A stretch of 39,929 nucleotides of DNA from an uncultured Clostridia bacterium (GCA_947631085.1 CANRJY010000019.1:1-39929), one strand, 5' to 3'; positions 15,286 to 24,240 are shown, counted from the first letter of the stretch. The notes: generated by a model from the sequence alone, not told the origin. Translations and numbers: made by a program.

Positions 15286-17842
15286 ATTTCAAAAACTCGC
15301 GCACTGCGGCTTCCACCGCTTTTATGTCGTTCAAAAGCTCGTCCGCCGACATTCGCAGCGCGCCGCCGCCCAAAATTATTATTTGCTCAAGATTATCCGA
15401 AGTGGCTACCCTTACGCGGTGTTTCCTGCTCAGCTCATGCGTCACTTTTTCTATATACATATCGGCTGTCTCAGCCTCTTTTGTGTATACCACGCTGATA
15501 TTGTGAATACGCTCTATCTCCCGTTGATTTCCCTTGACCTTGTACGCATCAAATACGAGAATGATCTCACATTGACGGAAACCACGATAATTGCACAGAA
15601 TATCAATCAGTCTGTCGCGCGCGGAGCCCAAATCGTGCTCCGCTATTTCCGAAAGCTCCTCCCACGCAAATATTATATTGTAGCCGTCAACAAGAAGATA
15701 TTCAGGCCCTTCCGGCAGCGGGCGGGCTTTCGGATATTTTTTCTGCTGATGTGTTTTCTCCGTGCGAAGGACGTTAAAGTTCTTGCGCTGAACCTTGCCG
15801 TAGGTTCGCTCGAATATACGGAGAAGCTCGTCATCGTCCGCGACCCTTCCGATATAATCGCTTACGGTCTGCCTGTCTATCGGCTCCTTTTCCTCGTCTT
15901 TCCGCTTCATGGCGCTTTCAATATGCATATGAGAATATACCTCGTCCCATTTTACGGCATATCCCGCGCCATGCGAGCAAAATACCGAATCCGCGGTATT
16001 TTCAATGTCCGCGTCACAGTCATAGCCTATTTCGGCTATTACCTCATCGGCATTATGACATTCCTCATACCCCTTTACCGAACAGAACAGCCGTCCTCTG
16101 CCCCGAGTGTATGACGTAAGCTCCGTGTGATAACCGCGCATGCTCGACACCGGCGCGCTGCCCTTGAGAACTGTTGTTTCGCCGCGCGTTTCGGGAGGCA
16201 AAACCGTTCCGTTCATCCTCTGTATGTCAGTCATGGCTCTCCCGACCGTTTCGGAAGGGACTTCCATTTCAAAATCGTACCACGGCTCCAAGAGAACGCT
16301 TTCGGTATTGCGCAGACCATGTCGCACCGCGCGGTATGTTGCCTGACGGAAATCTCCGCCTTCCGTATGCTTTATATGAGCCCTGCCGGCTATAAGCGTT
16401 ATCCTCATGTCCGTTATCGGCGAACCGGTCAGCACACCAATATGCGTTTTTTCCGCGAGATGAGTAAGTATCAAACGCTGCCAGTTACGGTCGAGGGAAT
16501 CCTCGCTGCAGTCTGTGCGGAAAACCAGCCCGCTTCCGCGTTCAAGCGGCTCCAAAAGCAGATGAACCTCCGCGTAATGGCGCAGCGGCTCATAATGCCC
16601 TACTCCCTCGACGGGCGCGGCTATAGTTTCGCGGTACGCTATACTCCCCTGCCCGAAAGTTATTTTAACATTAAACCGTTCCGAAATGATCCGCTCAAGC
16701 ACCTCAAGCTGAACCTCGCCCATAAGCTGAGCATGGATCTCCTGCAGCGCCTCATTCCAAACTATGTGTAGCTGCGGATCCTCATCTTCAAGCTGTTTCA
16801 TCATCGCCAAAGCGCTGTGCGCGTCAAGTCCGTCCGGCAGATCTACTTTATATTCCAGCACCGGCGACAAAACCGGCGCGTCCGAATCAGGCTCCGAGCC
16901 AAGTCCCTCTCCCGGGTAGGTGTGGGAAAGTCCCGTAACGGCGCATATCATACCCGGCAGAGCCTCGTCAACGGCGGTAAACTTTTCGCCTGAGTAAATC
17001 CGTATTTGATTTACCTTTTCAGCCCATCTGCCGTCATCCGTTCCGCCCGTGAGAATATCTCTCACTTTCAGTGCTCCGCCCGTGATTTTCATATAGGTAA
17101 GCCGTTTTTCCTGATAATCCCCGGCAATTTTAAAAACGCGCGCGCCGAAATCAAGTCCGACAACCGGCATAACCGTATAACGGTTAAGCTCGCTCAAAAA
17201 TTCCTTGACACCGTCCAGTTTCAGCGCAGAGCCGAAAAAGCACGGAAAAACCTTACGCGACAAAATAGCTTTATTAACGCTTCCCTGACGAATTTTTCCG
17301 GTTTCGAGAAACTCATTCATCATATCTTCGCCGCAAACCGCAAGATTTTCCATAAACTCCTCCGACGAGCCGCCGCTAAAATCAACACAGCCGTCATCAA
17401 GGCGCGATTTGAGGTTTTGCATAAGATCCTCTCTTGAAATTGCGCTTATATCCATCTTGTTTACGAACAAAAAAACGGGAACGCCATAGCGCGCCAACAA
17501 CCGCCATAGTGTTTCAGTGTGATTTTGCACGCCGTCAGTACCGCTTATAACAAGTATAGCATAGTCAATCACGCCGAGAGTGCGCTCCGCCTCCGGTGAA
17601 AAATCCACATGCCCGGGAGTATCCAAAAGAGTAATTTCCGTATCGCCAAAGCGCAGCAAAGCCTGTTTTGAAAAAATGGTTATTCCTCTGTCGCGTTCTA
17701 TTTCATTGGTATCAAGAAAAGCATCGCGGTGATCTACGCGTCCGAGCTTATGTATCTCTCCGGCAGTATAGAGAAGTCCCTCGGACAACGTGATTTTTCC
17801 GGAGTCTACATGCGCTAAAATTCCTATAACAAGTCGTTTCAT
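15284..17842 (-). CDS. Tet(M)/EF-G-like ribosomal GTPase fused to a YacP/Rae1-type NYN nuclease domain
   Basis: 852 residues. Residues 1 to about 640 follow the ribosomal-protection-protein layout: G domain with AHVDSGKIT (10-18), RGITI (52-56), DTPGH (74-78) and NKMD (128-131), then domains II to V. The domain V/tail segment FCSHGAGYAVKWDEV is near 640-655. Residues about 711-852 form a NYN domain starting YLLVDGYNIIFAW, with acidic residues in VFDAYK, ETADMYIE and TSDNLEQ. YacP/Rae1 in Bacillus is a ribosome-dependent mRNA endonuclease, so the fusion suggests a factor that binds the ribosome like EF-G and cuts or inspects mRNA. The Mg-binding threonine of the P-loop is Ile17. Tetracycline resistance is possible but not shown. 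It is a single-gene transcript. Confidence 0.85.
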   Translation of the reverse strand: MKRLVIGILAHVDSGKITLSEGLLYTAGEIHKLGRVDHRDAFLDTNEIERDRGITIFSKQALLRFGDTEITLLDTPGHVDFSPEAERTLGVIDYAILVISGTDGVQNHTETLWRLLARYGVPVFLFVNKMDISAISREDLMQNLKSRLDDGCVDFSGGSSEEFMENLAVCGEDMMNEFLETGKIRQGSVNKAILSRKVFPCFFGSALKLDGVKEFLSELNRYTVMPVVGLDFGARVFKIAGDYQEKRLTYMKITGGALKVRDILTGGTDDGRWAEKVNQIRIYSGEKFTAVDEALPGMICAVTGLSHTYPGEGLGSEPDSDAPVLSPVLEYKVDLPDGLDAHSALAMMKQLEDEDPQLHIVWNEALQEIHAQLMGEVQLEVLERIISERFNVKITFGQGSIAYRETIAAPVEGVGHYEPLRHYAEVHLLLEPLERGSGLVFRTDCSEDSLDRNWQRLILTHLAEKTHIGVLTGSPITDMRITLIAGRAHIKHTEGGDFRQATYRAVRHGLRNTESVLLEPWYDFEMEVPSETVGRAMTDIQRMNGTVLPPETRGETTVLKGSAPVSSMRGYHTELTSYTRGRGRLFCSVKGYEECHNADEVIAEIGYDCDADIENTADSVFCSHGAGYAVKWDEVYSHMHIESAMKRKDEEKEPIDRQTVSDYIGRVADDDELLRIFERTYGKVQRKNFNVLRTEKTHQQKKYPKARPLPEGPEYLLVDGYNIIFAWEELSEIAEHDLGSARDRLIDILCNYRGFRQCEIILVFDAYKVKGNQREIERIHNISVVYTKEAETADMYIEKVTHELSRKHRVRVATSDNLEQIIILGGGALRMSADELLNDIKAVEAAVREFLK

Positions 17843-17874
17843 AATAATTTACCAATCTGTTTTATTTATTCCTT

Positions 17875-18066
17875 CGCCGATGCGGCGTTATGATTTAATA
17901 TTTTCTCAGACGTTAAAGGCATCGACCTTCAGTAATATTATTATACCATAACTGCAAGGCGGCAGTGTCGCCGCAGCGTTATGATACAATGTTCTCTCAG
18001 GCGTCAAAATCTTTGATTTTGGTAACGCCGTGAGGTTATTATACCATAACCTGATTATCAAATCAA
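17875..18066 (-). promoter_or_regulatory. Duplicated promoter-leader upstream of the GTPase-NYN gene
   Basis: The distal promoter is TTGATT (18066-18061), 17 bases, TATAAT (18043-18038) with extended TGG. A second extended -10, also TTATGGTATAAT, lies near 17940-17951. Each is followed by similar sequence containing CGTTATGAT on the plus strand, so about 100 bases appear to be imperfectly duplicated. The leader can form GGCGT-TAC-CAAAATC with GATTTTG-ACGCC and GCGGC with GCCGC hairpins. An attenuation role is possible but unproven. Confidence 0.55.
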
Positions 18067-18124
18067 CCGTTTGTGCGCCATTTTATTTTTTTGACAAAAA
18101 ATAACAAAATTCTGCAAAATAATA

Positions 18125-18153
18125 TTGACGTATCAATTTGTCGGGAGTATAAT
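18125..18153 (+). promoter_or_regulatory. Promoter of the L,D-transpeptidase gene
   Basis: TTGACG, 17 bases, TATAAT, about 45 bases upstream of the ATG. Confidence 0.75.
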
Positions 18154-18198
18154 AAAAAATGAAGCATATGAATTGCTTATAGGAGATGAAAATTTTTT

Positions 18199-19824
18199 AT
18201 GGAAAATATAGAGGAAAGCCAAAATATAAAATCATCCGACGGTACGGCGGTAATGGAAGAGGCTCCGGCAGCGCAGGAATCGTCGGATGAAACAGCTGCC
18301 GCGCAGGATACCGCCGAAGAAAATATTCAGGCGCAGGAATACAAGGAAGATTCCGAAGATGAAATAGATGATTTTACCGTAATAGAAACAAATCCCGAAC
18401 CGGAAGCACCGCAACCGGATATTACGGAACAAACTCCGGAAGAGGAAAAGCCGAAAAGGAAATTTCCTCTAAAGCCGGTACTTATTTCGCTCGCATCCGT
18501 ATTTGCAGCGGCGGCAATAGCTTACGGCGCCGGCGCTTGGTATTACAGCAGCCACTTTTTCTTTAATACCACAATAAGCGGCTCAGATTGTTCAAACATG
18601 ACAGTTGATGAGGCAAACGAAAAGGTGCGCGCGGATATAAAGGATTATAAGCTTGCTCTCATAGAAAAGGGCGGCACGACAGAAGAAATCGTCGGAAACG
18701 ATATTTCGCTCGAATATGTCGCGTTAGAGGGAATAAATACGCTTAAAGAGAAGCAGAATCCTTTTAAATGGTTCATTGTCGAAGAGGAAACGCGCAGCAT
18801 GGACGCCGAAAGAGAGGTTTCCGTGAACGAGGAGTCGCTTAACAAAATTGTTGACGCTCTAAAATGTGTTACATCGTCAAACGAAAGCATGAACGGGATG
18901 ACCGAAAAAGTGAGCTATTCGGAAGGCGCATTTCATGTTAACGGCTCGAATGCGGATAATATTTTAAGCCGCAGTCTGCTTTACGAAAAAATCAAAAGCG
19001 GCATAAACCAATTATCTGACAGCATATCTCTCGAGGACGAGGGCTGCTATGTCGGCGCGGAAAACGAGGACAGAATGAAGACGGCGCTTGAAACGATGAA
19101 TAAATACGCAGCGGCAAAAATCACCTATAAAAAAGGCAGTGAAAACATAGTCCTTGACGGAGACACCATAAACTCATGGGTATCTCTCGGTTCGGATTAT
19201 GCGGTTACGCTCAACGAGGGAGCGGTCAACGAATATGTTTCCACGCTTGCCAATAAGTTCAATACAGTCGGAAAAAGCCGCACGTTCACGACTTCCGGCG
19301 GCAGTTCAATAACCGTCGGCGGCGGTGACTACGGCTGGCGGATTGACAGCGGCGCGGAGGAAAACAAGCTCATTGAGCTGATTAAAAACGGTGAACAGGT
19401 CGAGCGCGAGCCGGAATTTCGTCAGCGCGGCGCGGAGTACGGACCTAACAACGATTTACCCTCAACTTATGTCGAAGTGAGCATAGGCGGTCAGCATGTG
19501 TGGGCGTATAAAAACGGAAATCTCATAGTTTCTACCGACTGCGTTACCGGCGACCCAACCAAGAACCGCTCAACCGACACCGGAGTTTATTACATAAAAT
19601 ACAAAGAGCGCAACGCAACGCTCAAGGGCGAGGACTATTCAACGCCTGTAAGCTTTTGGATGCCGTTTAACGGAGGACAGGGCTTGCACGACCTCAACAG
19701 AGGCGCGTACGGCGGCAGCATATACAAAGGCAACGGCTCGCACGGCTGCGTCAACCTTCCGTACAGTGCGGCGCAGACGATTTACGAAAACTTCCCGTCC
19801 GGCACGCCTGTTGTGGTGTATTGA
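18199..19824 (+). CDS. Membrane-anchored L,D-transpeptidase (YkuD domain)
   Basis: 541 residues. Residues 1-85 are very acidic, rich in E, A and D, and predicted cytoplasmic. One membrane helix lies at about 91-117. An extracellular region of about 300 residues resembles the peptidoglycan-binding/VanW-adjacent domains common before YkuD in clostridia. The YkuD catalytic domain is at 422-541 with SHGCVNLP (catalytic Cys about 517). Such enzymes make 3-3 cross-links between meso-diaminopimelate residues or attach proteins, which agrees with the DNPR type of MurE. AGGAGATG precedes the ATG. No terminator follows directly. Confidence 0.88.
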   Translation: MENIEESQNIKSSDGTAVMEEAPAAQESSDETAAAQDTAEENIQAQEYKEDSEDEIDDFTVIETNPEPEAPQPDITEQTPEEEKPKRKFPLKPVLISLASVFAAAAIAYGAGAWYYSSHFFFNTTISGSDCSNMTVDEANEKVRADIKDYKLALIEKGGTTEEIVGNDISLEYVALEGINTLKEKQNPFKWFIVEEETRSMDAEREVSVNEESLNKIVDALKCVTSSNESMNGMTEKVSYSEGAFHVNGSNADNILSRSLLYEKIKSGINQLSDSISLEDEGCYVGAENEDRMKTALETMNKYAAAKITYKKGSENIVLDGDTINSWVSLGSDYAVTLNEGAVNEYVSTLANKFNTVGKSRTFTTSGGSSITVGGGDYGWRIDSGAEENKLIELIKNGEQVEREPEFRQRGAEYGPNNDLPSTYVEVSIGGQHVWAYKNGNLIVSTDCVTGDPTKNRSTDTGVYYIKYKERNATLKGEDYSTPVSFWMPFNGGQGLHDLNRGAYGGSIYKGNGSHGCVNLPYSAAQTIYENFPSGTPVVVY

Positions 19825-19842
19825 TGAATTTTATGAAATGTA

Positions 19843-19871
19843 TTGACAAATTGATTGTTGGATAGTATAAT
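19843..19871 (+). promoter_or_regulatory. Promoter of antisense antitoxin RNA 1
   Basis: TTGACA, 17 bases, TATAAT. It drives a short RNA toward the converging toxin gene, beginning only 19 bases after the L,D-transpeptidase stop. Confidence 0.8.
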
Positions 19872-19877
19872 AAATAT

Positions 19878-19963
19878 GATGGATTAGCGAGATATTATAA
19901 ATTTCCATTGTTTTCACTGAAAACGAAATCCCGAAGATGTGCGATATCTTCGGGATTTCTTTG
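19878..19963 (+). ncRNA. Antitoxin RNA 1 (Fst/RNA II-like)
   Basis: A predicted transcript of about 85 bases from the promoter at 19843-19871 to the terminator at 19925-19959. It contains AAATTTCCATTGTTTTCAC (19899-19917), which differs only by TG versus C from the complement of the toxin mRNA around its Shine-Dalgarno and start codon (20050-20067). It is fully complementary to the toxin mRNA in the shared terminator. This is the two-site pairing seen in the pAD1 par system, where RNA II represses the Fst message. Confidence 0.7.
19925..19959. terminator. Shared bidirectional terminator of toxin 1 and antitoxin 1
   Basis: A perfect 14-bp stem, GAAATCCCGAAGAT (19925-19938) with ATCTTCGGGATTTC (19946-19959), loop GTGCGAT. 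U-rich sequence follows on both strands. Confidence 0.85.
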
Positions 19964-19966
19964 TGC

Positions 19967-20059
19967 TTACTTGTCGGCACGTCTGTCAAGCCACTTGCAG
20001 ATATAGTGCGATATTATACCTGCTGCGACAGACGTAATCAGCGAGACAAAAATTTCCAT
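19967..20059 (-). CDS. Fst-like type I toxin peptide 1
   Basis: A 30-residue peptide, MEIFVSLITSVAAGIISHYI followed by CKWLDRRADK. The hydrophobic helix (3-20), small residues in the SVAAG core and the WLD plus charged tail match the Fst/Ldr pattern of membrane-damaging toxins. GGAGGG precedes the ATG. The message has its own promoter (20099-20127), a 5' hairpin CTTCC-GATA-GGAAG next to the Shine-Dalgarno and a convergent antisense RNA. The paralogue at 24659 shares most residues. Assignment is by pattern and locus architecture; toxicity is inferred. Confidence 0.75.
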   Translation of the reverse strand: MEIFVSLITSVAAGIISHYICKWLDRRADK

Positions 20060-20098
20060 CTTTTCACCCTCCTTCCTATCGGAAGTGCCGACAAAATA

Positions 20099-20127
20099 AG
20101 TATACATAAAATGTCGTATTTTGTCAA
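20099..20127 (-). promoter_or_regulatory. Promoter of toxin 1
   Basis: Minus strand TTGACA (20127-20122), 17 bases, TATACT (20104-20099). The mRNA would begin within or just before TTGTCGGCAC, the 5' pairing arm. Confidence 0.8.
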
Positions 20128-20130
20128 GAA

Positions 20131-20161
20131 AAATCCCGAAACAGCTATGGTTTCGGGATTT
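20131..20161 (-). terminator. Terminator of the pheST operon
   Basis: AAATCCCGAAAC (20131-20142) with GTTTCGGGATTT (20150-20161), loop of seven bases. On the minus strand it follows the pheT stop closely and is followed by TTTTTC. Confidence 0.85.
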
Positions 20162-20166
20162 TCGGT

Positions 20167-22551
20167 TTATCTTAAAATTGCGTTTAATTCCTTCTCAAGT
20201 TTTTTCAGAATTTTATCGAAAATATTCTGTACTTCCTCGCCCGTCAGGCTTCTGTCAGCGGCGCGGAACACTGCTGAGTATGCCACGCTCTTTTTGCCTT
20301 CGGGTATCTGCTCACCCTCGTAAACATCAAATAGCTTTACGGCTTCAAGATGCTTGCCCGCGTTCTTTCTGATAACAGTCTCAATGCTGCCTACCAGAAC
20401 GCCTTTGTCAACCAGCATCGCGATATCGCGCGTTACGGCTGGGAATTTCGGCAGCTCCTTGAACTTGATCTCCTTCGCTATGTTGAGGAAGATATTTTCA
20501 AAGCTCAGCTCGCCGACATAGCACTTTGTTTCAATACCGAACTTTCTGCAAACCGACGGATGAATTTCGCCGATTATGCCGAGCTTCTTGCCGCCCGCCT
20601 TTACAGCGGCGCAGCGTCCCGGGTGGAACGTGGGGTTGTTGGTAACGGCTTCATATGTCACGCCGTTTACATTGAGCACCTCAAACAGCGCCTCGCACGC
20701 GCCCTTTAAGTCGAAGAAATCAACGCCGCCGTACATACCGAGAGTAACGACCGCGGGCTCGTCGGGAAGCTCCCCGCCGCCGTTGGGGATAAACACCTTG
20801 CCGTTTTCGAACAGCTTCGCGGACGGATTTCTGTAGTTGTAGTTTCTCGCCAGAATTTCCATCATGCTCGCGATTGTGGTCGTACGCATAACGGACGTGT
20901 CCTCGCCGAGCGGGTTCTTGATTTTGACTGTTTTTCTCAAATTGCTGTCGGCGGGAATGTTTAGCTTATCGAAAATCGACGGGCTGACGAACGTGTATGT
21001 GTAAATCTCGCTCATGCCCTGCGCCGTGAGCGCCGCGCTTATCGCGTCGGTTGCCTGCTGGCGGTCGTTTTTGCCGCCGCGCGTGGTTTCGCCGCGAAGG
21101 AGCGTGGTCGGGATCTTTTCGTAGCCGTAGAAGCGCGCGATCTCCTCCGCTATATCAGCCTCGCCCTCGAGGTCGGGACGGAAGCTGGGAGGCGTTACCG
21201 TCATTTTTTCGGTATCGACCGCTATATCGAGCGCCGTCAGGTATTTTATCATATCGTCCGTCGGAATATCCGTGCCGAGGAACGCGTTGATTTTTTCCGG
21301 TCTGAACGTAATCGGAGACATATCCTTTACGTTGCCGAGCACGTCGATCATACCCGAGCAAACCTCGCCGCAGCCGAGCTGCTCCACGAGAGCGCACGCG
21401 CGCTCGACAGCCGGAACAGTGTTGTGGTAGTCAAGTCCCTTTTCGTATCTCGACGAGGACTCGGTTCTCAGTCCTATTCTCTGCGCCGTCAGTCTTACCG
21501 AAGCGGCGTCGAACGTCGCGGACTCAAACACGACAGTGGTCGTGTCGTCCTTGACCTCGGAATTGAAGCCGCCCATAACTCCGGCAACGGCTACGGCTCT
21601 CTCGCCGTCCGCTATCACAAGGTCGTCCGACGTGAGCTTTCTGTCCTGCTCGTCGAGTGTTTTTATAACCTCGCCGTCTGCCGCGCGGCGCACTATTATC
21701 TGCTGCTTAGCCAAATCGCGCAGATCGAACGCGTGCATCGGCTGACCGTATTCAAGCATTACATAGTTGGTTATGTCAACTATATTGTTGATTGCTCTCA
21801 CGCCGCTCGCCTGCAGTCTCTCTCTCATCCACGCCGGAGACGGACCTATTTTTACGTTTTTGACCATTCTCGCGCAGTAACGCAGACACTTGTCCTTGTC
21901 GAGCACCTCGACCGAAAGCGTGTCCGCAATATTTTCGCCGTTTTCGGTGAATTTGTTCTCGGGGATCGAGAACGGCTTTCCGAATGAGGCAGCCGACTCG
22001 CGCGCAAGACCGATTATCGAGAAGCAATCCGGTCTGTTTGACGTTATCTCAAACTCGACAACGTTTTCGTTCAAGCCGTATAGATCCTTTATATCCTTGC
22101 CGACGGGCGTATCGTCGGGCAAAATCAGTATGCCATACTCAGGCTCATAGCCGAGCGTGTCCTCGCTTATTCCAAGCTCCTCATGCGAGCAGAGCATACC
22201 GTTCGATTCAACGCCTCGCATTTTTGTCTTTTTGATTTTAATTCCGCCGGGCAGCTTCGCGCCGTTTAAAGCGGTCGGCACGATAATGCCCGCCTTTACA
22301 TTGGGCGCGCCGCACACGATTTGCAGTATTTCGCCCGTACCCGCGTCAACGGTGCATACGGATAAGTGATCGCTGTCGGGATGCGGCTCGCAGGTGAGCA
22401 CCTTACCCGTAACAACGCCGTCAAGCTCCGCGCCGAGATCTTCCACGCCCTCGACCTTAGAGCCCGTCATAGTCATTTTATCGGCGTACTCCTTAGGGGA
22501 AACGCCGTCTATGTTTGTATAGTCGTTAAGCCAACTTAACGGTAGTTTCAT
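20167..22551 (-). CDS. pheT: Phenylalanine--tRNA ligase beta subunit
   Basis: 794 residues. It forms an alpha2-beta2 enzyme with PheS and supplies tRNA recognition and editing. An N-terminal tRNA-binding/OB domain (about 40-150, VVTGKVLTCEPHPDSDHLSV) precedes the B3/B4 editing domain (about 210-380). B5 follows, then the catalytic-like domain and the C-terminal FDX-ACB anticodon domain (FPAVTRDIAMLVD onward). AAAGGAAATG precedes the ATG. It is separated from pheS by a kinase-like gene, an unusual break in the normally adjacent pair. Confidence 0.95.
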   Translation of the reverse strand: MKLPLSWLNDYTNIDGVSPKEYADKMTMTGSKVEGVEDLGAELDGVVTGKVLTCEPHPDSDHLSVCTVDAGTGEILQIVCGAPNVKAGIIVPTALNGAKLPGGIKIKKTKMRGVESNGMLCSHEELGISEDTLGYEPEYGILILPDDTPVGKDIKDLYGLNENVVEFEITSNRPDCFSIIGLARESAASFGKPFSIPENKFTENGENIADTLSVEVLDKDKCLRYCARMVKNVKIGPSPAWMRERLQASGVRAINNIVDITNYVMLEYGQPMHAFDLRDLAKQQIIVRRAADGEVIKTLDEQDRKLTSDDLVIADGERAVAVAGVMGGFNSEVKDDTTTVVFESATFDAASVRLTAQRIGLRTESSSRYEKGLDYHNTVPAVERACALVEQLGCGEVCSGMIDVLGNVKDMSPITFRPEKINAFLGTDIPTDDMIKYLTALDIAVDTEKMTVTPPSFRPDLEGEADIAEEIARFYGYEKIPTTLLRGETTRGGKNDRQQATDAISAALTAQGMSEIYTYTFVSPSIFDKLNIPADSNLRKTVKIKNPLGEDTSVMRTTTIASMMEILARNYNYRNPSAKLFENGKVFIPNGGGELPDEPAVVTLGMYGGVDFFDLKGACEALFEVLNVNGVTYEAVTNNPTFHPGRCAAVKAGGKKLGIIGEIHPSVCRKFGIETKCYVGELSFENIFLNIAKEIKFKELPKFPAVTRDIAMLVDKGVLVGSIETVIRKNAGKHLEAVKLFDVYEGEQIPEGKKSVAYSAVFRAADRSLTGEEVQNIFDKILKKLEKELNAILR

Positions 22552-22555
22552 AGTA

Positions 22556-23077
22556 TCATTTCCTTTCTATACCCCGAACGAATTTCTCCAATTCCTTCGG
22601 ATTTTTGAATGTATACGCGTTTTTGCCTTCAATATCTTTTAAACGCTCCATCAATTCCAAATTGCTTTTCCGCTTCTTCCGTCCGTCCCAAAATACCCAG
22701 CGCAGGAACTCGAAATCAATTTTTTCCTCGCAGCCCGCGCCCATATCGGGACGCGTTTTTCCCGCGTACATTATCCTGCGCTTTATCACTCGGTAAAGAC
22801 ACAGAAATCTGTTGAAATCGAGGAATATAACCGTATCCGCCGTGTCGATGCGCTCCTTCCAGAGTATACGCCTGTAGCTTCCCTCGATTATCCAGCGTTC
22901 TTTGTCAAGCTCCTTTCGCACGCGCTCGATTTTGTATTCGTCGCCGCTCTCCGTCCAGTTGGGCAGCCAGTGGATCGCGTCAAAATGGAGCGGCTCAATG
23001 CCGAGCGCCGCGCCCAAGCGTCTTGCGAGCGTCGATTTGCCGCAGCCGGAAAAGCCGAATATCATGATTTTATCCAT
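22556..23077 (-). CDS. P-loop nucleoside kinase-like protein (FlaR/topology-modulation type)
   Basis: 173 residues starting MDKIMIFGFSGCGKSTLARR, a Walker A at about 8-16. PLHFDAIHWLPNW and WIIEGSYRR follow, as in the adenylate kinase-related FlaR family often annotated as a DNA topology modulation protein. A lid-like basic region (RVIKRRIMYAGKTRP) is present. The real substrate is unknown. The ATG lies three bases after the pheS stop with hardly any Shine-Dalgarno, so translation is probably coupled to pheS. The role within a tRNA-synthetase operon is unclear. Confidence 0.8.
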   Translation of the reverse strand: MDKIMIFGFSGCGKSTLARRLGAALGIEPLHFDAIHWLPNWTESGDEYKIERVRKELDKERWIIEGSYRRILWKERIDTADTVIFLDFNRFLCLYRVIKRRIMYAGKTRPDMGAGCEEKIDFEFLRWVFWDGRKKRKSNLELMERLKDIEGKNAYTFKNPKELEKFVRGIERK

Positions 23078-23080
23078 GAT

Positions 23081-24103
23081 TTAGAATTGACTAAGAAATC
23101 GCAGGTCGTTTTCAAAGAACAGTCTTAAATCGTTGATTCCGTATTTGCCCATCGCGATTCGCTCAAGTCCGATACCGAACGCGAAGCCCGAATAAACCTC
23201 GGGATCTATGCCGCAGTTCGCGAGCACCTTCGGGTGGACCATGCCGCAGCCGAGTATCTCTATCCAGCCCTCGCCCTTGCAGACCGGACAGCCCTTACCG
23301 CCGCATGAGAAGCACGAAATATCGACCTCGGCGGACGGCTCGGTGAACGGGAAATGGTGCGGTCTGAAGCGCACCTTCGTGCTTTCGCCGTAGAGCGCGT
23401 GAATAAACATTTCAAGCGTACCCTTCAAATCCGCCATAGTAACGCCCTTGTCAACGACGAGTCCCTCTATCTGGTGGAACACGGGCGAATGCGTAGCGTC
23501 GACCGCGTCGCTTCTGTAAACCTTGCCCGGAGCGATAATTCTGATCGGCGGCTTCGTCTTTTCCATTACGCGCACCTGAATACCCGACGTCTGCGTTCTC
23601 AAAACTATGTTGTCGGAAATGTAGAACGTGTCCTGCTCGTCGCGCGCGGGGTGGTTCTTCGGGATATTGAGCGCCTCGAAGTTATAGTAATCGTACTCAA
23701 CCTCGGGACCGTCCGCGATCTGAAAGCCCATTCCGATAAACGTGCTTTTGATATTTTCGAGTACCTTCGTAAGCGGGTGAAGCTCGCCCGTAGCCTGTCT
23801 TTTGCCGGGCATTGTAACGTCGAGCGTTTCGAGCTTCAGCTTTTCCTCCTCGAGCTTCGCGGAAATCTCCGCCTTTTTGCTTTCTATCTCGCCCTCAATT
23901 TTCGAGCGGATATCATTCGCGAGCGCACCGATTACGGGACGCTCATCGGGCGACAGCTTGCCCATACCCTTCAAAACGGCGGTAAGCTCGCCCTTTTTGC
24001 CGAGATACTTTATTCTCAGCTGCTCCAGCGCGTCAATATTAAGCGCGTCCGAAAGCGCTTCCTTAGCCGACGCTCTGATTTCTTCAAGTTTTTGTTTCAT
24101 CAT
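23081..24103 (-). CDS. pheS: Phenylalanine--tRNA ligase alpha subunit
   Basis: 340 residues. Class II catalytic subunit that activates phenylalanine. An N-terminal coiled coil (1-90) precedes the catalytic domain with [20 protein letters not shown], motif 2 around [11 protein letters not shown], the cysteine-rich insert [17 protein letters not shown] and motif 3 [14 protein letters not shown]. Two ATG codons are adjacent (24103 and 24100); AAGGAG is four and seven bases away, so 24100 may be used. Expression is controlled by the T-box leader upstream. Confidence 0.95.
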   Translation of the reverse strand: MMKQKLEEIRASAKEALSDALNIDALEQLRIKYLGKKGELTAVLKGMGKLSPDERPVIGALANDIRSKIEGEIESKKAEISAKLEEEKLKLETLDVTMPGKRQATGELHPLTKVLENIKSTFIGMGFQIADGPEVEYDYYNFEALNIPKNHPARDEQDTFYISDNIVLRTQTSGIQVRVMEKTKPPIRIIAPGKVYRSDAVDATHSPVFHQIEGLVVDKGVTMADLKGTLEMFIHALYGESTKVRFRPHHFPFTEPSAEVDISCFSCGGKGCPVCKGEGWIEILGCGMVHPKVLANCGIDPEVYSGFAFGIGLERIAMGKYGINDLRLFFENDLRFLSQF

Positions 24104-24240
24104 ATTTCTCCTTCCGATGATTTTTCACGCATTTGCAGAAATTCGTCAAGTCAAGGCAGCCGCCGCGCCGCTGTATTTTTATACCGCAAGCGGCGGATAA
24201 CGATGGATTGGCCGATTTATGCAAATGCCAACATAAAAAA

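Noticed and set aside
15284-17842. A classical acquired tetracycline-resistance gene
   Set aside because: The fused NYN domain, the altered P-loop and the absence of mobile-element genes around it argue against a standard tet(M). Resistance remains untested.
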